DNA of 64,000 nucleotides from Rhodovibrionaceae bacterium (GCA_028279885.1 JANQMX010000069.1:20693-84692), one strand, 5' to 3'; shown: positions 28,205-37,012, counted from the first letter of the stretch. The notes: generated from the letters alone by a model not told the origin. Numbers and translations: made by a program.

Positions 28205-29182
28205 CTAAACCCCCGCGTCGGGCACCGAGCCGCGGCGCTGGATGCGTTGCTCCTGGTCGCCGAGCGCCTCTTTAGCAATCTCGGCGATGCCGCCGACGGC
28301 GCCGATCACGTTGGCGGCGTCGAGTGGCAGGAAGAGGATCTTCTGGTTCGGCGAGTTGGCGAACTGCCCCAACGCATCGACGTAGCGCTGGCCGAGGAAG
28401 TAGTTGACCGCCTGCACGTCGCCGCGGGCGATGGCCTGGGAGACCATGGCCGTCGCCTTGGCTTCTGCCTCGGCCTCGCGCTCCCGCGCCTCGGCGTCGC
28501 GGAAGGCAGCTTCGCGCCGGCCCTCGGCTTCCAGGATGGCCGCTTGCTTCTCACCCTCGGCACGCAGGATGGCTGCCTCCCGGTCGCCCGAGGCATCCAG
28601 CACCTGGGCGCGCTTGTCGCGCTCCGCCTTCATCTGCCGGGCCATGGACTCGACCAGGTCCTTGGGCGGGGTGATGTCCTTGATCTCGATGCGCGTCACC
28701 TTGATGCCCCAGGGTGCGGTGGCCTCGTCGACGATGGTCAGCAGTCGAGAGTTTATGGCGTCGCGCTCGCTGAGCAGCATGTCGAGGTCCATGGAGCCCA
28801 TGACCGTACGAATGTTGGTCGTGGTCAGGTTGAGGATGGCGCGCTCCAGGTCGCGCACCTCATAGGCGGCGCGGGCCGCCTCCATGACCTGGAAGAAGAC
28901 CACGCCGTCGACCTGCACCAGGGCGTTGTCCTTGGTGATGACCTCCTGAGAGGGCACGTCGAGCACCGTCTCCATCATGTTCATCTCGGCGCCGATGCGG
29001 TCGATGAAGGGGATGATGAGGTGCAGTCCTGGCGTCAGGGTCCGGGTGTAGCGGCCAAAGCGCTCGACGGTGTAGTTCATGCCCTGCGGAATCGAGCGTA
29101 CGCCCATGAAGACCAGAACGAGGGTGAGCAGCAGAAAGGCGATTACGAAGATCGAAAAGCCGGTGATCTCTAACTCTGGCAT
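28205..29182 (-). CDS. qmcA: SPFH/band-7 membrane protein (QmcA/paraslipin type)
   Basis: A 325-aa stomatin-like protein. One N-terminal membrane helix (FSIFVIAFLLLTLVLVFMGV) and an SPFH domain (QGMNYTVERFGRYTRTLTPG, then DVPSQEVITKDNALVQVDGV, DLERAILNLTTTNIRTVMGS), then a charged coiled coil (about 185-245) and the C-terminal segment AVNYFLGQRYVDALGQFANS. Such proteins form large cages on the inner membrane and often bind proteases. Most qmcA genes are followed by an nfeD gene; none is here. AGGAAA precedes the ATG by about 8 nt. Confidence 0.92.
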   Translation of the reverse strand: MPELEITGFSIFVIAFLLLTLVLVFMGVRSIPQGMNYTVERFGRYTRTLTPGLHLIIPFIDRIGAEMNMMETVLDVPSQEVITKDNALVQVDGVVFFQVMEAARAAYEVRDLERAILNLTTTNIRTVMGSMDLDMLLSERDAINSRLLTIVDEATAPWGIKVTRIEIKDITPPKDLVESMARQMKAERDKRAQVLDASGDREAAILRAEGEKQAAILEAEGRREAAFRDAEAREREAEAEAKATAMVSQAIARGDVQAVNYFLGQRYVDALGQFANSPNQKILFLPLDAANVIGAVGGIAEIAKEALGDQEQRIQRRGSVPDAGV

Positions 29183-29307
29183 CGCGCGATTTTCCTTCCC
29201 GTAAGCCGTCGCCCGAAGAATACCCGGACATAAACCAAGGAAGGCCTAAAGCATGATCGCCGCGCTGAAAAGCGCTGCCGAAGTGATCAGGCTCTAGGAC
29301 AACAGAC

Positions 29308-30636
29308 TCAGCGACCGGCGATGCCTTGGCCGCGCGCCAGGAAGCGCAGGACGAAGCTGTTCCAGATGGTGTAGCGCTCGGCCGGCAGCGCGTAGGGGCT
29401 GCAGCTCTGAAAGGCGCTGCGGGCGTTGCGCGCGAAGTCGGCGAAGCTCGCGTTCTCCACCATGCGGCCCACGTCGAGGATGTGCGCATGGGCGACCGCG
29501 CCCGAGCGGCTGAGCTTCACTTCCATCTCGACGACGAAATCCGGGTTGTTCTGACCCGGTCGACCAAGTCGCCAGCATTCCCTGATCTGCTGGCGCAACA
29601 GGTGGACCACCTCCCAAAGCTCCGGATTGGCCTCGGCCTGGGCCACTTCGTCGCCGACGATCGCCAGGTTTTCCAGCAGCTGATTGCCGGTGACCCGGCC
29701 TTCCCAGCGCTGCTGGTACTGCTGGGTGGGATCGCGCGGCAGTGCTGCGCTTTGTTGCGGCTGGGGCGCCGGCTGGGGCGCCGGCTGGGGCGTGGGTGCC
29801 GGGCTAGGTTCGGCGAGCTGCTCTTCCTGGATGATCGACGGCCGCTCGGCGATGCTTTCGGGCCGGCGCGGCGGCAGCAGGTTGGGCGCGGGCCGGACCG
29901 GCTCGGCCAGCAACAGGGGCTGGCTCGGATCCTCGGTCGGGCTCGGCTCCGGGGCCTCCGCCGTCAGCTCCTCCGCCACCGTCGGTGGCGCCGTGGTGAC
30001 CAGCGGTGCATCCGGAGTTTGGTCGAGTGGCTCCAGCGCCCCGGGTGCGGCGTCCGGCGTCGCCGCCGCCTCGTCCGGCAGCGCGGGTTCCGGGGGGTCG
30101 GTCGGGGCCTCGGCCAAGGTCGTCTCGGCCAAGGTCGTTTCGGCCAAGGTCGTTTCGGCCAAGGTCGTTTCGGGCAGCGTCGCCTCCTCGGGCTGCGCCA
30201 GGGTCTCCTCCGGCAGGGGGGCCAGCTCGACCGGCTCCGCAGCCTCGGCCAGCGCCGGCTCCTCCGTCTCGGCAGGCGGCTCTTCCGGCGCTTCGACGAT
30301 CGTCTCGGTCTCTTCGATGGCCGGGGCTTCCGGTTCGGGCGCGGCCTCGCTTTCGGCCAGGACGTCAGGCTCGGGTTCCGGTGCCGCCTCCTCTTGCGCT
30401 GCCTCTTCGGCCACAGGCTCCGGCGCGGGCTCCTGGAGTTCTGCGCTCTCCAGCGCGTCCTCGCTGATCACCTCGTCGACCTCGACCTCGATGGCCGTCG
30501 TGCTGTCGAAATAGGTGAACTCGACGAGCGGCTGCGGCGCGTCCGCCCGGTCCTTCGGCTGTATCGCCGGCAGAGTCAGCAACAGGAACAGCACGGCGGC
30601 ATGGAACAAGCCGGATAGGGCGAGGCCGATGCGCAT
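29308..30636 (-). CDS. TonB/TolA-like envelope protein with acidic-proline-rich spacer
   Basis: A 442-aa protein from the ATG at 30,636 (MRIGLALSGLFHAAVLFLLL), a single N-terminal membrane anchor. Residues about 45-330 form an unusual spacer rich in Glu, Pro and Ala with a tandem ETTLA repeat. The C-terminal ~100 residues are a TolA/TonB-like domain (QIRECWRLGRPGQNNPDFVV, VKLSRSGAVAHAHILDVG, ARNARSAFQSCSPYALP). This is nearer to TolA domain III than to canonical TonB. A longer frame to 30,702 would add a basic leader and overlap the upstream gene. It may energise a transporter or keep the envelope stable; the partner is unknown. Confidence 0.75.
   Translation of the reverse strand: MRIGLALSGLFHAAVLFLLLTLPAIQPKDRADAPQPLVEFTYFDSTTAIEVEVDEVISEDALESAELQEPAPEPVAEEAAQEEAAPEPEPDVLAESEAAPEPEAPAIEETETIVEAPEEPPAETEEPALAEAAEPVELAPLPEETLAQPEEATLPETTLAETTLAETTLAETTLAEAPTDPPEPALPDEAAATPDAAPGALEPLDQTPDAPLVTTAPPTVAEELTAEAPEPSPTEDPSQPLLLAEPVRPAPNLLPPRRPESIAERPSIIQEEQLAEPSPAPTPQPAPQPAPQPQQSAALPRDPTQQYQQRWEGRVTGNQLLENLAIVGDEVAQAEANPELWEVVHLLRQQIRECWRLGRPGQNNPDFVVEMEVKLSRSGAVAHAHILDVGRMVENASFADFARNARSAFQSCSPYALPAERYTIWNSFVLRFLARGQGIAGR
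30111..30170 (-). repeat. four tandem copies of a 15-bp unit in the TonB/TolA-like gene
   Basis: Units of CGGCCAAGGTCGTTT occur at 30,111, 30,126, 30,141 and 30,156; the first has one change (C for T). They encode four TTLAE repeats in the spacer. The near-identity of the DNA suggests recent slippage, and a 15-bp period keeps the frame. Confidence 0.92.
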
Positions 30637-30682
30637 AGTGCCTGCTCTCTGTCCTCTGCTCGGCCTGCGGCGCCTGCGCGCC

Positions 30683-31885
30683 CTAGGGATAGATCTCGAC
30701 AACGAAGCGCTCCGTCGGGACGCCCGCCGCGGCCAGGAACTGCTCTAGGGTCACGCCCTTGGCGCTGGCGAAGAGCTGATCGCCCTTGCGGTCATCGCCT
30801 TCGGCGTAGGACTGGAAGATGCGGGCGTTCTCCGCCGTATCGGCGAGCTGATAGCGCGTGGCGAACTCGCGCCACTGGCGCGTGCTGTCCAGGCAGGGCT
30901 TCACCGCATAGGGATTATGACTGCAGGGCTCCGCCTCCATGGCTTGCTGGGTGTCGCTCAGCCCGGCCGAGGCGATCTCGTCGCTCAGCGCCGAGGGGCG
31001 ATAGGCATAGGCCGGCACCGGCAAGCCCTTGGAACGGGCATAGATCGCATCCGCCTTCTTGAACTCGCCCTGGGCATAGGACTTGAACATGTTGGCGATG
31101 CGCCGGTTGTTGGGCAGGCCGTGCCGCGCGATGAAGGAGTTGAAGCGCTTGAGCACGTCCGGGCAGGGCCGCGCGCCGTAGGGGTCGAGGTCGCAGCCGA
31201 CCTCAGTGCCGACAAGGGCGCCGCCCAGGTTCATGTTGCGCACTTCGTCGTGCAGGGCGAAGGCGCTGGTGCTGGCCGGTGCCGGCAGGCCTCGCGCCTG
31301 TGCCATCAGGCGATCGCCGACGGACTTGTCGTGGTGCTTGTAGGCCTGCAGGATGGCTGCCGTATCGGGGCTGACCTGAAGGCCGTGGACCTTGGCGAAT
31401 TCGTTGAGCAGCCGCTTGGCATCGACGCAGGGTTTGGTGGCGTAGATGTTGTAGACGCAGCCGCGGCCCTGGTCGCCGAGGAAGCCGCCGCTGCGCGTGC
31501 CGTCGCGCGGCACCGGGCCGTGGCTGGCGATCTCCAGCCGGCCGCCCTGCTCCTTGAGCTCGAAGAGGCCGCGATAGGACTGCGCGTGCCACCACTCCGT
31601 GCTGCTGTCGAAATAGATGATCAGAAAGAGGCTGTCGCCACGAACCTCGTGAAACTTCCAGGTGAGGTTGGCGACCTTTGTTGGCCCCCCCTTATTGGGT
31701 GCGAGCCTGTAGGTGTCGTTGTAGTTGCCCAGGCGCTGGAGAAAGTCCCTTTCGTTGGCATCGAAGTAGGCCTCGAAGGCGGCCTCGTCCTGGGGCAGCT
31801 CGAGGGCGGCCGCCGGCGCAAACAGGCCGAGCAACAGCAGCCCTGCCAAAGCAAGGCCTCGCAGAGCCTGGCGGTGGCGCGCCAT
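30683..31885 (-). CDS. exported protein with three ~50-residue repeats, unknown function
   Basis: From ATG 31,885 this is 400 aa (a start at 31,939 adds 18). A signal peptide is clear: LALAGLLLLGLFAPAAA. The first ~140 residues are a distinct domain (FEAYFDANERDFLQRLGNYN; IIYFDSSTEWWHAQSYRGLF). Three related modules follow, about 90 residues apart. Each has Y-A/G-x-K/R-P-C-x-D, then a hydrophobic helix, then LxxQ/K-x-Y, and an A-x-G-L/V end: YATKPCVD...QAYKHHD, YGARPCPD...KSYAQGE and YAVKPCLD...QSYAEGD. Each module contains one or two cysteines. No family is recognised. The repeats look like small helical pairs, possibly for protein contact in the periplasm. It lies just upstream of the TonB/TolA-like gene on the same strand and may be co-transcribed with it. 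Confidence 0.72.
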   Translation of the reverse strand: MARHRQALRGLALAGLLLLGLFAPAAALELPQDEAAFEAYFDANERDFLQRLGNYNDTYRLAPNKGGPTKVANLTWKFHEVRGDSLFLIIYFDSSTEWWHAQSYRGLFELKEQGGRLEIASHGPVPRDGTRSGGFLGDQGRGCVYNIYATKPCVDAKRLLNEFAKVHGLQVSPDTAAILQAYKHHDKSVGDRLMAQARGLPAPASTSAFALHDEVRNMNLGGALVGTEVGCDLDPYGARPCPDVLKRFNSFIARHGLPNNRRIANMFKSYAQGEFKKADAIYARSKGLPVPAYAYRPSALSDEIASAGLSDTQQAMEAEPCSHNPYAVKPCLDSTRQWREFATRYQLADTAENARIFQSYAEGDDRKGDQLFASAKGVTLEQFLAAAGVPTERFVVEIYP

Positions 31886-32220
31886 CCTTTGGCCTAGAGC
31901 CCTTCCGCTCTCGTCTTCGATGACGAGCATCGCCGCCAATCCCCTCTGGTCCCCAAGGTGGCGACCCCCCGATCGCCCACTTGGCGACTATAGCGCAACT
32001 GGCCGCCGCACGGAACCGGGCATTGGGCACGCTGCGGCGATGCGGGTCGTAAAAGTAATCGATGCGGAAAGGCGGCGGTTGGTTACCTGAAATATTATGT
32101 AAAATTGCCGGGTGTGCGCGAAAAATGTCGCATTTTGTTGTTGAACGAAATTGTAACATACACGAGATTTAAAGGGTCACCTCGGAAATTAAGTATGAGG
32201 TGAAGTGAAGGGCTAGAGAG

Positions 32221-32433
32221 ATGCAGCAGTACTGGGTGGTCGGGGGCGAGTACAAAGACACGCGCTTCGATCGAATCCTCGATGGGCATGAGGAGTGGTT
32301 CGGCCCCTTTCGCAGCTACGAAGAAGCGAAGAAAGAGTGGTCGAAGCATGCATGGCAGACGGTGGATGACTGCCATGTCCGCTACCGCATCGAGGCGATC
32401 GACAAGGACGTGCCGCCTCCCTGTACAGACTAG
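32221..32433 (+). CDS. DUF4170 domain-containing small protein
   Basis: A 70-aa protein that fits DUF4170, a small alphaproteobacterial family: QYWVVGGEYKDTRFDRILDG, GPFRSYEEAKKEWSKHAWQT, DDCHVRYRIEAI. It looks soluble and cytoplasmic. Function unknown. The preceding 281 bp (31,940-32,220) are AT-rich near the end, with a short AAAATG/CATTTT hairpin at about 32,122-32,138, and probably hold its promoter. The next gene starts 18 bp after the stop. Confidence 0.82.
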   Translation: MQQYWVVGGEYKDTRFDRILDGHEEWFGPFRSYEEAKKEWSKHAWQTVDDCHVRYRIEAIDKDVPPPCTD

Positions 32434-32451
32434 CTTGGCGCGTTAAGGCCG

Positions 32452-33207
32452 ATGCCTTGGCCGCTACCGGCGGATGACGAAGGCCGCCTGGCGCTTGCGA
32501 AGGGCTACCCCTTTCCTGCGCCGCGCCGGTCCTACCTCTTCGCCCACGGACGCACGCGGCCGATCGAAGAAGCTCACTACGATGGCCGCACGCCGGTCAT
32601 CGCCCACGGTTCCAACCGCTCCCCGCAACAGCTTGCCCGCAAGTTCGCCGGCTACGATGACCGCGACGGCGAGATCCCCGTGACTTACGGCTGGCTCGCA
32701 GATTACGACGTGGTCTATTCGGCCCATGTGACCAACTACGGGGCCATCGCTTCCAACCTGCACCACAGCCCGGGTTGCCACGTGCGTATCGCCGTCACCT
32801 GGCTGACCGAGCGGCAGCTCGACCGCATGCATGCGACCGAGGGGGTCAACTATCCCTTCGGCCGCTTCGACGAGGTCGCCATCGACAAAGAGGCGGGGCC
32901 CGGCCCGAGCATGACCGAGGCCCGGATCTACATCAGCCGACACGGCTGCCTGCAGCACGACGGTGCGCCGATCGGCCTCGCGGCCCTCGAAAACCGCAGC
33001 CGGGCTTACGGCACGCTTGCGCAGCTCGACGCCCTGGCCCTGGTGCGCGACCGCTATCACGCGGACGAGGACCTGGACCGCCACATCCTGCGCAACATCG
33101 CCGAGCTCGCGCGGCGGCGTGCGCTGATCGCGCGTATGGCGGCGGAAGCGGCTCCCAGTCACGTGCCCCACTTCTCGGTTCTGGACGAGGAGCTCAGCGA
33201 CCGCTAG
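32452..33207 (+). CDS. hypothetical protein, possible gamma-glutamylcyclotransferase-like fold
   Basis: A 251-aa soluble protein. The segment PVIAHGSNRSPQQLARKFAG resembles the phosphate-binding YGSN...L loop of gamma-glutamylcyclotransferase-like proteins, and an acidic residue follows in the segment WLTERQLDRMHATEGVNYPF, where such enzymes carry a catalytic Glu. The C-terminal third is helical (ENRSRAYGTLAQLDALALVR). The match is by motif only; the real activity is unknown. Start ATG 32,452, likely in one unit with DUF4170. Confidence 0.6.
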   Translation: MPWPLPADDEGRLALAKGYPFPAPRRSYLFAHGRTRPIEEAHYDGRTPVIAHGSNRSPQQLARKFAGYDDRDGEIPVTYGWLADYDVVYSAHVTNYGAIASNLHHSPGCHVRIAVTWLTERQLDRMHATEGVNYPFGRFDEVAIDKEAGPGPSMTEARIYISRHGCLQHDGAPIGLAALENRSRAYGTLAQLDALALVRDRYHADEDLDRHILRNIAELARRRALIARMAAEAAPSHVPHFSVLDEELSDR

Positions 33208-33243
33208 ATCCGCCGGATAAGCACGTTTTCACAGGGCTTCGAC

Positions 33244-33942
33244 ATGGATGATCTGACGGGACAGCCGCAGGACGGGCTGCAGCCGCTCGACGGGCCGCGC
33301 CACGGGCCGGCGAGCGGCGGGGCCGCCAAGCAGCTGATCGTGCTGCTGCACGGCCTGGGCGCCGACGGCAACGACCTGATCTCGCTGGCGCCGCTGCTCG
33401 GCCAGGTGCTGCCCGATGCCGCCTTCGTCTCGCCCAATGCGCCCTATCCCTGCGACATGGCGCCCTTCGGCCGGCAGTGGTTCAGCCTGCAGGAGCGTTC
33501 GCCCGAGGCGATGTACGCCGGTGCCGAGCGGGCGCGGCCCCTGCTGGCTGCGTTCCTCGAGCAGGAGCTGGCGCGGCACGGTCTCGGCATGTCGGAGCTG
33601 GCGCTGCTCGGCTTCAGCCAGGGCACCATGATGTCGCTGCATACGGCCTTGCGTATGCCCGAACCCGTGGCCGGGATCCTCGGCTACTCGGGGATACTGA
33701 TCGCGCCGGAGCGCTTGGCGGCCGAGATCACCGTGCGCCCGCGGGTGCTGCTGGTGCACGGCAGCGCCGACGAGGTGGTGCCGGCGCTCTCCATGCCCGC
33801 AGCCGAGCTGGCGCTCACGGAAGCCTCCGTACCAGTGCAGACGCTGCTGTGCCCCGGCCTCGGCCATTCGATCGACGAAGAGGGCCTACGCGCCGGGGTC
33901 GACTTCCTGCGCGGGGCCTTCTCGAAAGCCCAAGACGTTTAG
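33244..33942 (+). CDS. alpha/beta hydrolase, carboxylesterase/phospholipase family
   Basis: A 232-aa COG0400-type serine hydrolase. The nucleophile elbow is GFSQGTMMSL; the acid lies in LVHGSADEVVP and the histidine in CPGLGHSIDEEG. The opening strand LIVLLHGLGADGNDL supplies the oxyanion hole. These enzymes act on short-chain esters or acyl groups. The N-terminal ~20 residues are extra to the core. It follows the GGCT-like gene by 36 bp. Confidence 0.92.
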   Translation: MDDLTGQPQDGLQPLDGPRHGPASGGAAKQLIVLLHGLGADGNDLISLAPLLGQVLPDAAFVSPNAPYPCDMAPFGRQWFSLQERSPEAMYAGAERARPLLAAFLEQELARHGLGMSELALLGFSQGTMMSLHTALRMPEPVAGILGYSGILIAPERLAAEITVRPRVLLVHGSADEVVPALSMPAAELALTEASVPVQTLLCPGLGHSIDEEGLRAGVDFLRGAFSKAQDV

Positions 33943-34037
33943 CGCGTTCCTGCGCCGCGGCCGCGGTGTCTTGAGCTTGCCACGTTCTCGAAATATCCTT
34001 CCGGTAATGTTATTGTTGAGTGAAATCTCAAGCCCTT

Positions 34038-34066
34038 CGAGCCCCAACATCTTGTGTTGGGACTCG
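34038..34066. other. stem-loop between esterase and HNH genes
   Basis: CGAG (34,038-34,041) and CTCG (34,063-34,066) pair, then one mismatch, then CCCAACA (34,043-34,049) pairs with TGTTGGG (34,055-34,061) around a TCTTG loop. No T-run follows, so it is not a typical terminator. It could be a leader or 3'-end structure. It lies in the 200-bp space before the HNH gene, which also shows ACTATAGG at 34,073-34,080. Confidence 0.5.
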
Positions 34067-34142
34067 GCTCGGACTATAGGAAGCGTCAAGATGCGGTGTC
34101 AGACCGCAGCGCTACCGACGTAGCGGAGATGGAGGGGAGCAG

Positions 34143-34700
34143 GTGTCCATAGCCCAAGCCTTCCCGGCTCTGGTCCTAAACGCGGACTTTCGACCGCTCA
34201 GCTATTTCCCGCTGTCGCTCTGGTCGTGGCAGGAGGCCATCAAGGCCGTGTTCCTCGACCGCGTGAACGTCCTCTCCGAATACGAGCGTACGGTGCGCTC
34301 ACCCTCCTTCGAGATGCAACTTCCCAGCGTCATCGCGCTGAAGCAATACGTGCACCTGGACCGCCGGCCGGCCTTTACCCGCTTCAACGTCTTTCTGCGT
34401 GACCGCTTCCACTGCCAGTATTGTGGCGACCGCTTCCGCACCGAGGACCTGACCTTCGATCACGTGGTGCCGCGCTCCCGCGGCGGCCGCACCACCTGGA
34501 CGAACATCGTGACGGCCTGTCAGTCCTGTAATCTCGAGAAAGGCAACCGGCTCCCGGGGGAGACGGGCATGTTCCCGAGGACGCGACCTGTCCAGCCTAG
34601 CACGTTCCAGCTGCAGGAAAATGGGCGGGCTTTCCCGCCTAATTTTTTGCACGAAAGCTGGAACGACTTCCTCTACTGGGACAGCGAGCTGGAGTCTTAA
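34143..34700 (+). CDS. HNH endonuclease
   Basis: A 185-aa single-domain HNH nuclease of the chromosomal housekeeping type. Zinc cysteines in CQYCGDRF and CQSCNLEKGNR; the active-site strand and helix are TFDHVVPRSRGGRTTWTNIV. The GTG start at 34,143 has the strong site GGAGGGGAG 4-12 nt upstream. This is a conserved alphaproteobacterial gene and not an obvious part of a mobile element, since base composition matches its neighbours. Confidence 0.92.
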   Translation: MSIAQAFPALVLNADFRPLSYFPLSLWSWQEAIKAVFLDRVNVLSEYERTVRSPSFEMQLPSVIALKQYVHLDRRPAFTRFNVFLRDRFHCQYCGDRFRTEDLTFDHVVPRSRGGRTTWTNIVTACQSCNLEKGNRLPGETGMFPRTRPVQPSTFQLQENGRAFPPNFLHESWNDFLYWDSELES

Positions 34701-34784
34701 GGCGCTTCGACGCCGGCCACTCCAATCATACAAAACGCGAACGTTTGCGGTGCCCGACTCGGGTCGGGCTGCTAGCGTCACGCC

Positions 34785-35978
34785 ATGACAAGCGACGGAC
34801 TGGCCGATCTCTTCGCGCGGGGCGATGCGCTGATTCTCATCGCGGTCGCCTGCGTGCTGCTCGGCGGCTTTTTGCTCGCCCGCCGCTTGAGCCGGCTGTC
34901 GGCGACCGAGCGCGCCTCCGATCAGGCCTTGCAGGAGGCCGCGCGCCTGGCCGAGGAGCGGGCGGCCGAGACCGAGCTCAGGCTCAAGATGATGGCCGAA
35001 CAGCAGGCGGCGCAGCAAAGCCAGCTGATCGAGGCTTTGCGCCGGCAGGAGCGGGCCATCGGCCAGTCGCTCGATCAGCGCATCAATGGCTTTGCCCGCC
35101 AGGTCAACGACCGCCTGCACCAGACCTCGAGCCAGCAGAGCACGACGCTCAACGAGTTGCGCGAGCGCCTGGCGGTGATCGACCGGGCGCAGCGCAACAT
35201 CACCGAGCTCTCCAGCCAGGTGAACGGCCTGCAGGACATCCTCTCCAACAAGCAGGCGCGGGGCGCCTTCGGTGAGGTGCAGCTGCGCGACATCGTCACC
35301 AGCGTGCTGCCGCCCTCCGCCTACGTCTTCCATCCCAAGATGGCCGACGGCAAGGTGCCGGACTGTCTGTTGCAACTGCCCAACCCGCCGGGGCCGATCG
35401 TCATCGACGCCAAGTTCCCGCTGGAGAGCTACAAGGCGCTGGCGGAGGCAACGGACGATGCCGCACGCCTGCAGGCTTCGCGCAGTTTCTCCCAGGATTT
35501 GAAGAAGCACATCAAGGACATCGCCGAGAAGTACATCCAGCCGGGCGAGACGGCGGACTCGGCCTTGATGTTCCTGCCCAGCGAAGCGGTGTACGCCGAG
35601 CTGCACGCCAACTTCTCGGGCCTCGTCGAGGAATCCTTCCGGCAGCGGGTCTGGATCGTCTCGCCGACGACCCTGATGGCGACCCTCAACACCGTACGTG
35701 CGATCTTGCGCGACCTGCACATACAGGAGCAGGCGGGCGCCATACGTACGGAGGTGGAGCGGCTGTTGGCCGACGTGACGCGCCTGGGCGACCGCGTCCA
35801 GCGGCTGGAAGGCCACTTCGATCAGGCCGGCCGGGATATCCGAGAGATCCGCATTTCGGCGGACAAGATCTCCAAGCGCGGCTTGCGCCTCACCGACCTC
35901 GAGCTTGAGGAGGTCGCCGCTGAGCTGCCCGAGCCCACCGGCCGTCCGCGTCTGGTCGAGAAGACCCCGGCGGAGTAG
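34785..35978 (+). CDS. rmuC: DNA recombination protein RmuC
   Basis: A 397-aa protein: an N-terminal membrane anchor (LILIAVACVLLGGFLLARRL), a long coiled coil (about 40-150), and the RmuC nuclease-like domain (GAFGEVQLRDIVTSVLPPSA, VIDAKFPLESYKAL, DSALMFLPSEAVYAELHANF). RmuC limits rearrangements at inverted repeats and is anti-recombinogenic in E. coli. Its presence beside many palindromic repeats is a coincidence as far as can be seen. Confidence 0.95.
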   Translation: MTSDGLADLFARGDALILIAVACVLLGGFLLARRLSRLSATERASDQALQEAARLAEERAAETELRLKMMAEQQAAQQSQLIEALRRQERAIGQSLDQRINGFARQVNDRLHQTSSQQSTTLNELRERLAVIDRAQRNITELSSQVNGLQDILSNKQARGAFGEVQLRDIVTSVLPPSAYVFHPKMADGKVPDCLLQLPNPPGPIVIDAKFPLESYKALAEATDDAARLQASRSFSQDLKKHIKDIAEKYIQPGETADSALMFLPSEAVYAELHANFSGLVEESFRQRVWIVSPTTLMATLNTVRAILRDLHIQEQAGAIRTEVERLLADVTRLGDRVQRLEGHFDQAGRDIREIRISADKISKRGLRLTDLELEEVAAELPEPTGRPRLVEKTPAE

Positions 35979-36031
35979 CGGGCGGCGGCTGTCCTGGCGG
36001 TTATCTGCGCCGGCGTCGCAGCAACACAAGC

Positions 36032-36138
36032 TGTCACCCCGGCCCACGAGCCGGGGTCTATTTGTGAGCTCGCGCAGGCGTCGCCATGGTTCCCGGCTCG
36101 CGGTCCTCGCTGATGCGAGGCCCTTGGCCGGGATGACA
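36032..36138. repeat. composite palindromic repeat
   Basis: Left arm TGTCACCCCGGCCC...GAGCCGGGGTCTA, right arm ATGGTTCCCGGCTCGCGG...GGCCGGGATGACA, with about 27 bp between them. It lies in the 312-bp gap between rmuC and the YbjN-like gene, where nothing else is seen. Confidence 0.85.
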
Positions 36139-36290
36139 ACCGGAAATGCACCGCCACGCTTTCGCCCGAACCGAAGGGCTACGCTTTGCCCTGACAAACC
36201 TGACAAAAGCGTGACCGGCAGAGGGGCTCGGCTTCTGTTATGGTTTGCTCGACCTACTCTTTAGGGACCGCACCGCGAAGAGAGACTGCC

Positions 36291-36806
36291 ATGCGCCGCT
36301 GCTTCCTTGCCCTCCTTGCCGGATTGCTGATCGTTTTCGCCGGGTCGGCGAGCCAAGCCTTGACCGTTGAGGAGATGGGCGATGTGGTGCAGCGTCTCGA
36401 CCCCGAGGCGAAAGGCGGCGACAATCACTGGCTCTTCAAGATCGAAGGGGTGGATCTGAGCCTGGTCTACGATGAGGATCGGGACCGCATGCGGGTGGTG
36501 GCCGTGATCGCACCGGTCAACGAGCTGACGCCGCAGCAGATCGTGCGCTGCCTGCAGGCCAACTTCGACTCCGCCCTCGATGCTCGCTACGCCCTGGCCA
36601 ACGGGGCGCTGTGGAGCGCCTTCATCCACCCGCTCGGCAGCCTCGACCGGGAGGAGCTGATCTCCGGCATCGGGCAGACGGTGAACCTGGTGACCTCCTT
36701 CGGCACCACCTACTCCTCCGGCGGGCTGGTCTACGGCGGCGGCGACAGCCAGCAGCTGCAGCGCGAGCTGATCGACAAGCTGCTGGAGCGCGGACAGGCG
36801 ATTTAG
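36291..36806 (+). CDS. exported YbjN-like protein
   Basis: A 171-aa protein from the ATG at 36,291 with a signal peptide (RRCFLALLAGLLIVFAGSAS). The mature part resembles the type III chaperone-like/YbjN fold: FKIEGVDLSLVYDEDRDRMR, NELTPQQIVRCLQANFDSAL, ALWSAFIHPLGSLDREELIS. Function unknown; a periplasmic place is inferred from the signal. It is alone between two composite palindromic repeats. Confidence 0.68.
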   Translation: MRRCFLALLAGLLIVFAGSASQALTVEEMGDVVQRLDPEAKGGDNHWLFKIEGVDLSLVYDEDRDRMRVVAVIAPVNELTPQQIVRCLQANFDSALDARYALANGALWSAFIHPLGSLDREELISGIGQTVNLVTSFGTTYSSGGLVYGGGDSQQLQRELIDKLLERGQAI

Positions 36807-36861
36807 GTTCCGGTACCGGTTCCTGAAGATCGACCGCCGTAGGCTGCCTCTTACCTCTTCC

Positions 36862-36978
36862 GTCACCCCGGCCCCCGAGCCGGGGTCCATTCTTCAGCCA
36901 GCGCCAGATATCCGACTTGCGCACCCAGTCGTCCCATGGTTCCCGGCTCGCGGGCTTTCGCCCTTGGCCGGGATGACA
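36862..36978. repeat. composite palindromic repeat
   Basis: Left arm GTCACCCCGGCCCCCGAG with GCCGGGGTCCAT, right arm ATGGTTCCCGGCTCGCGGG with GGCCGGGATGACA. It fills most of the 206-bp gap between the YbjN-like and DUF3095 genes, which end towards each other. Confidence 0.85.
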
Positions 36979-37012
36979 GCCGAGGACAACTGCGGGCGTC
37001 GCGCGTGAGTGC

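Noticed and set aside
34299..36206. Long open frame (635 codons) antisense to the HNH and rmuC genes
   Set aside because: It crosses two real genes and a palindromic repeat; no recognisable domain.
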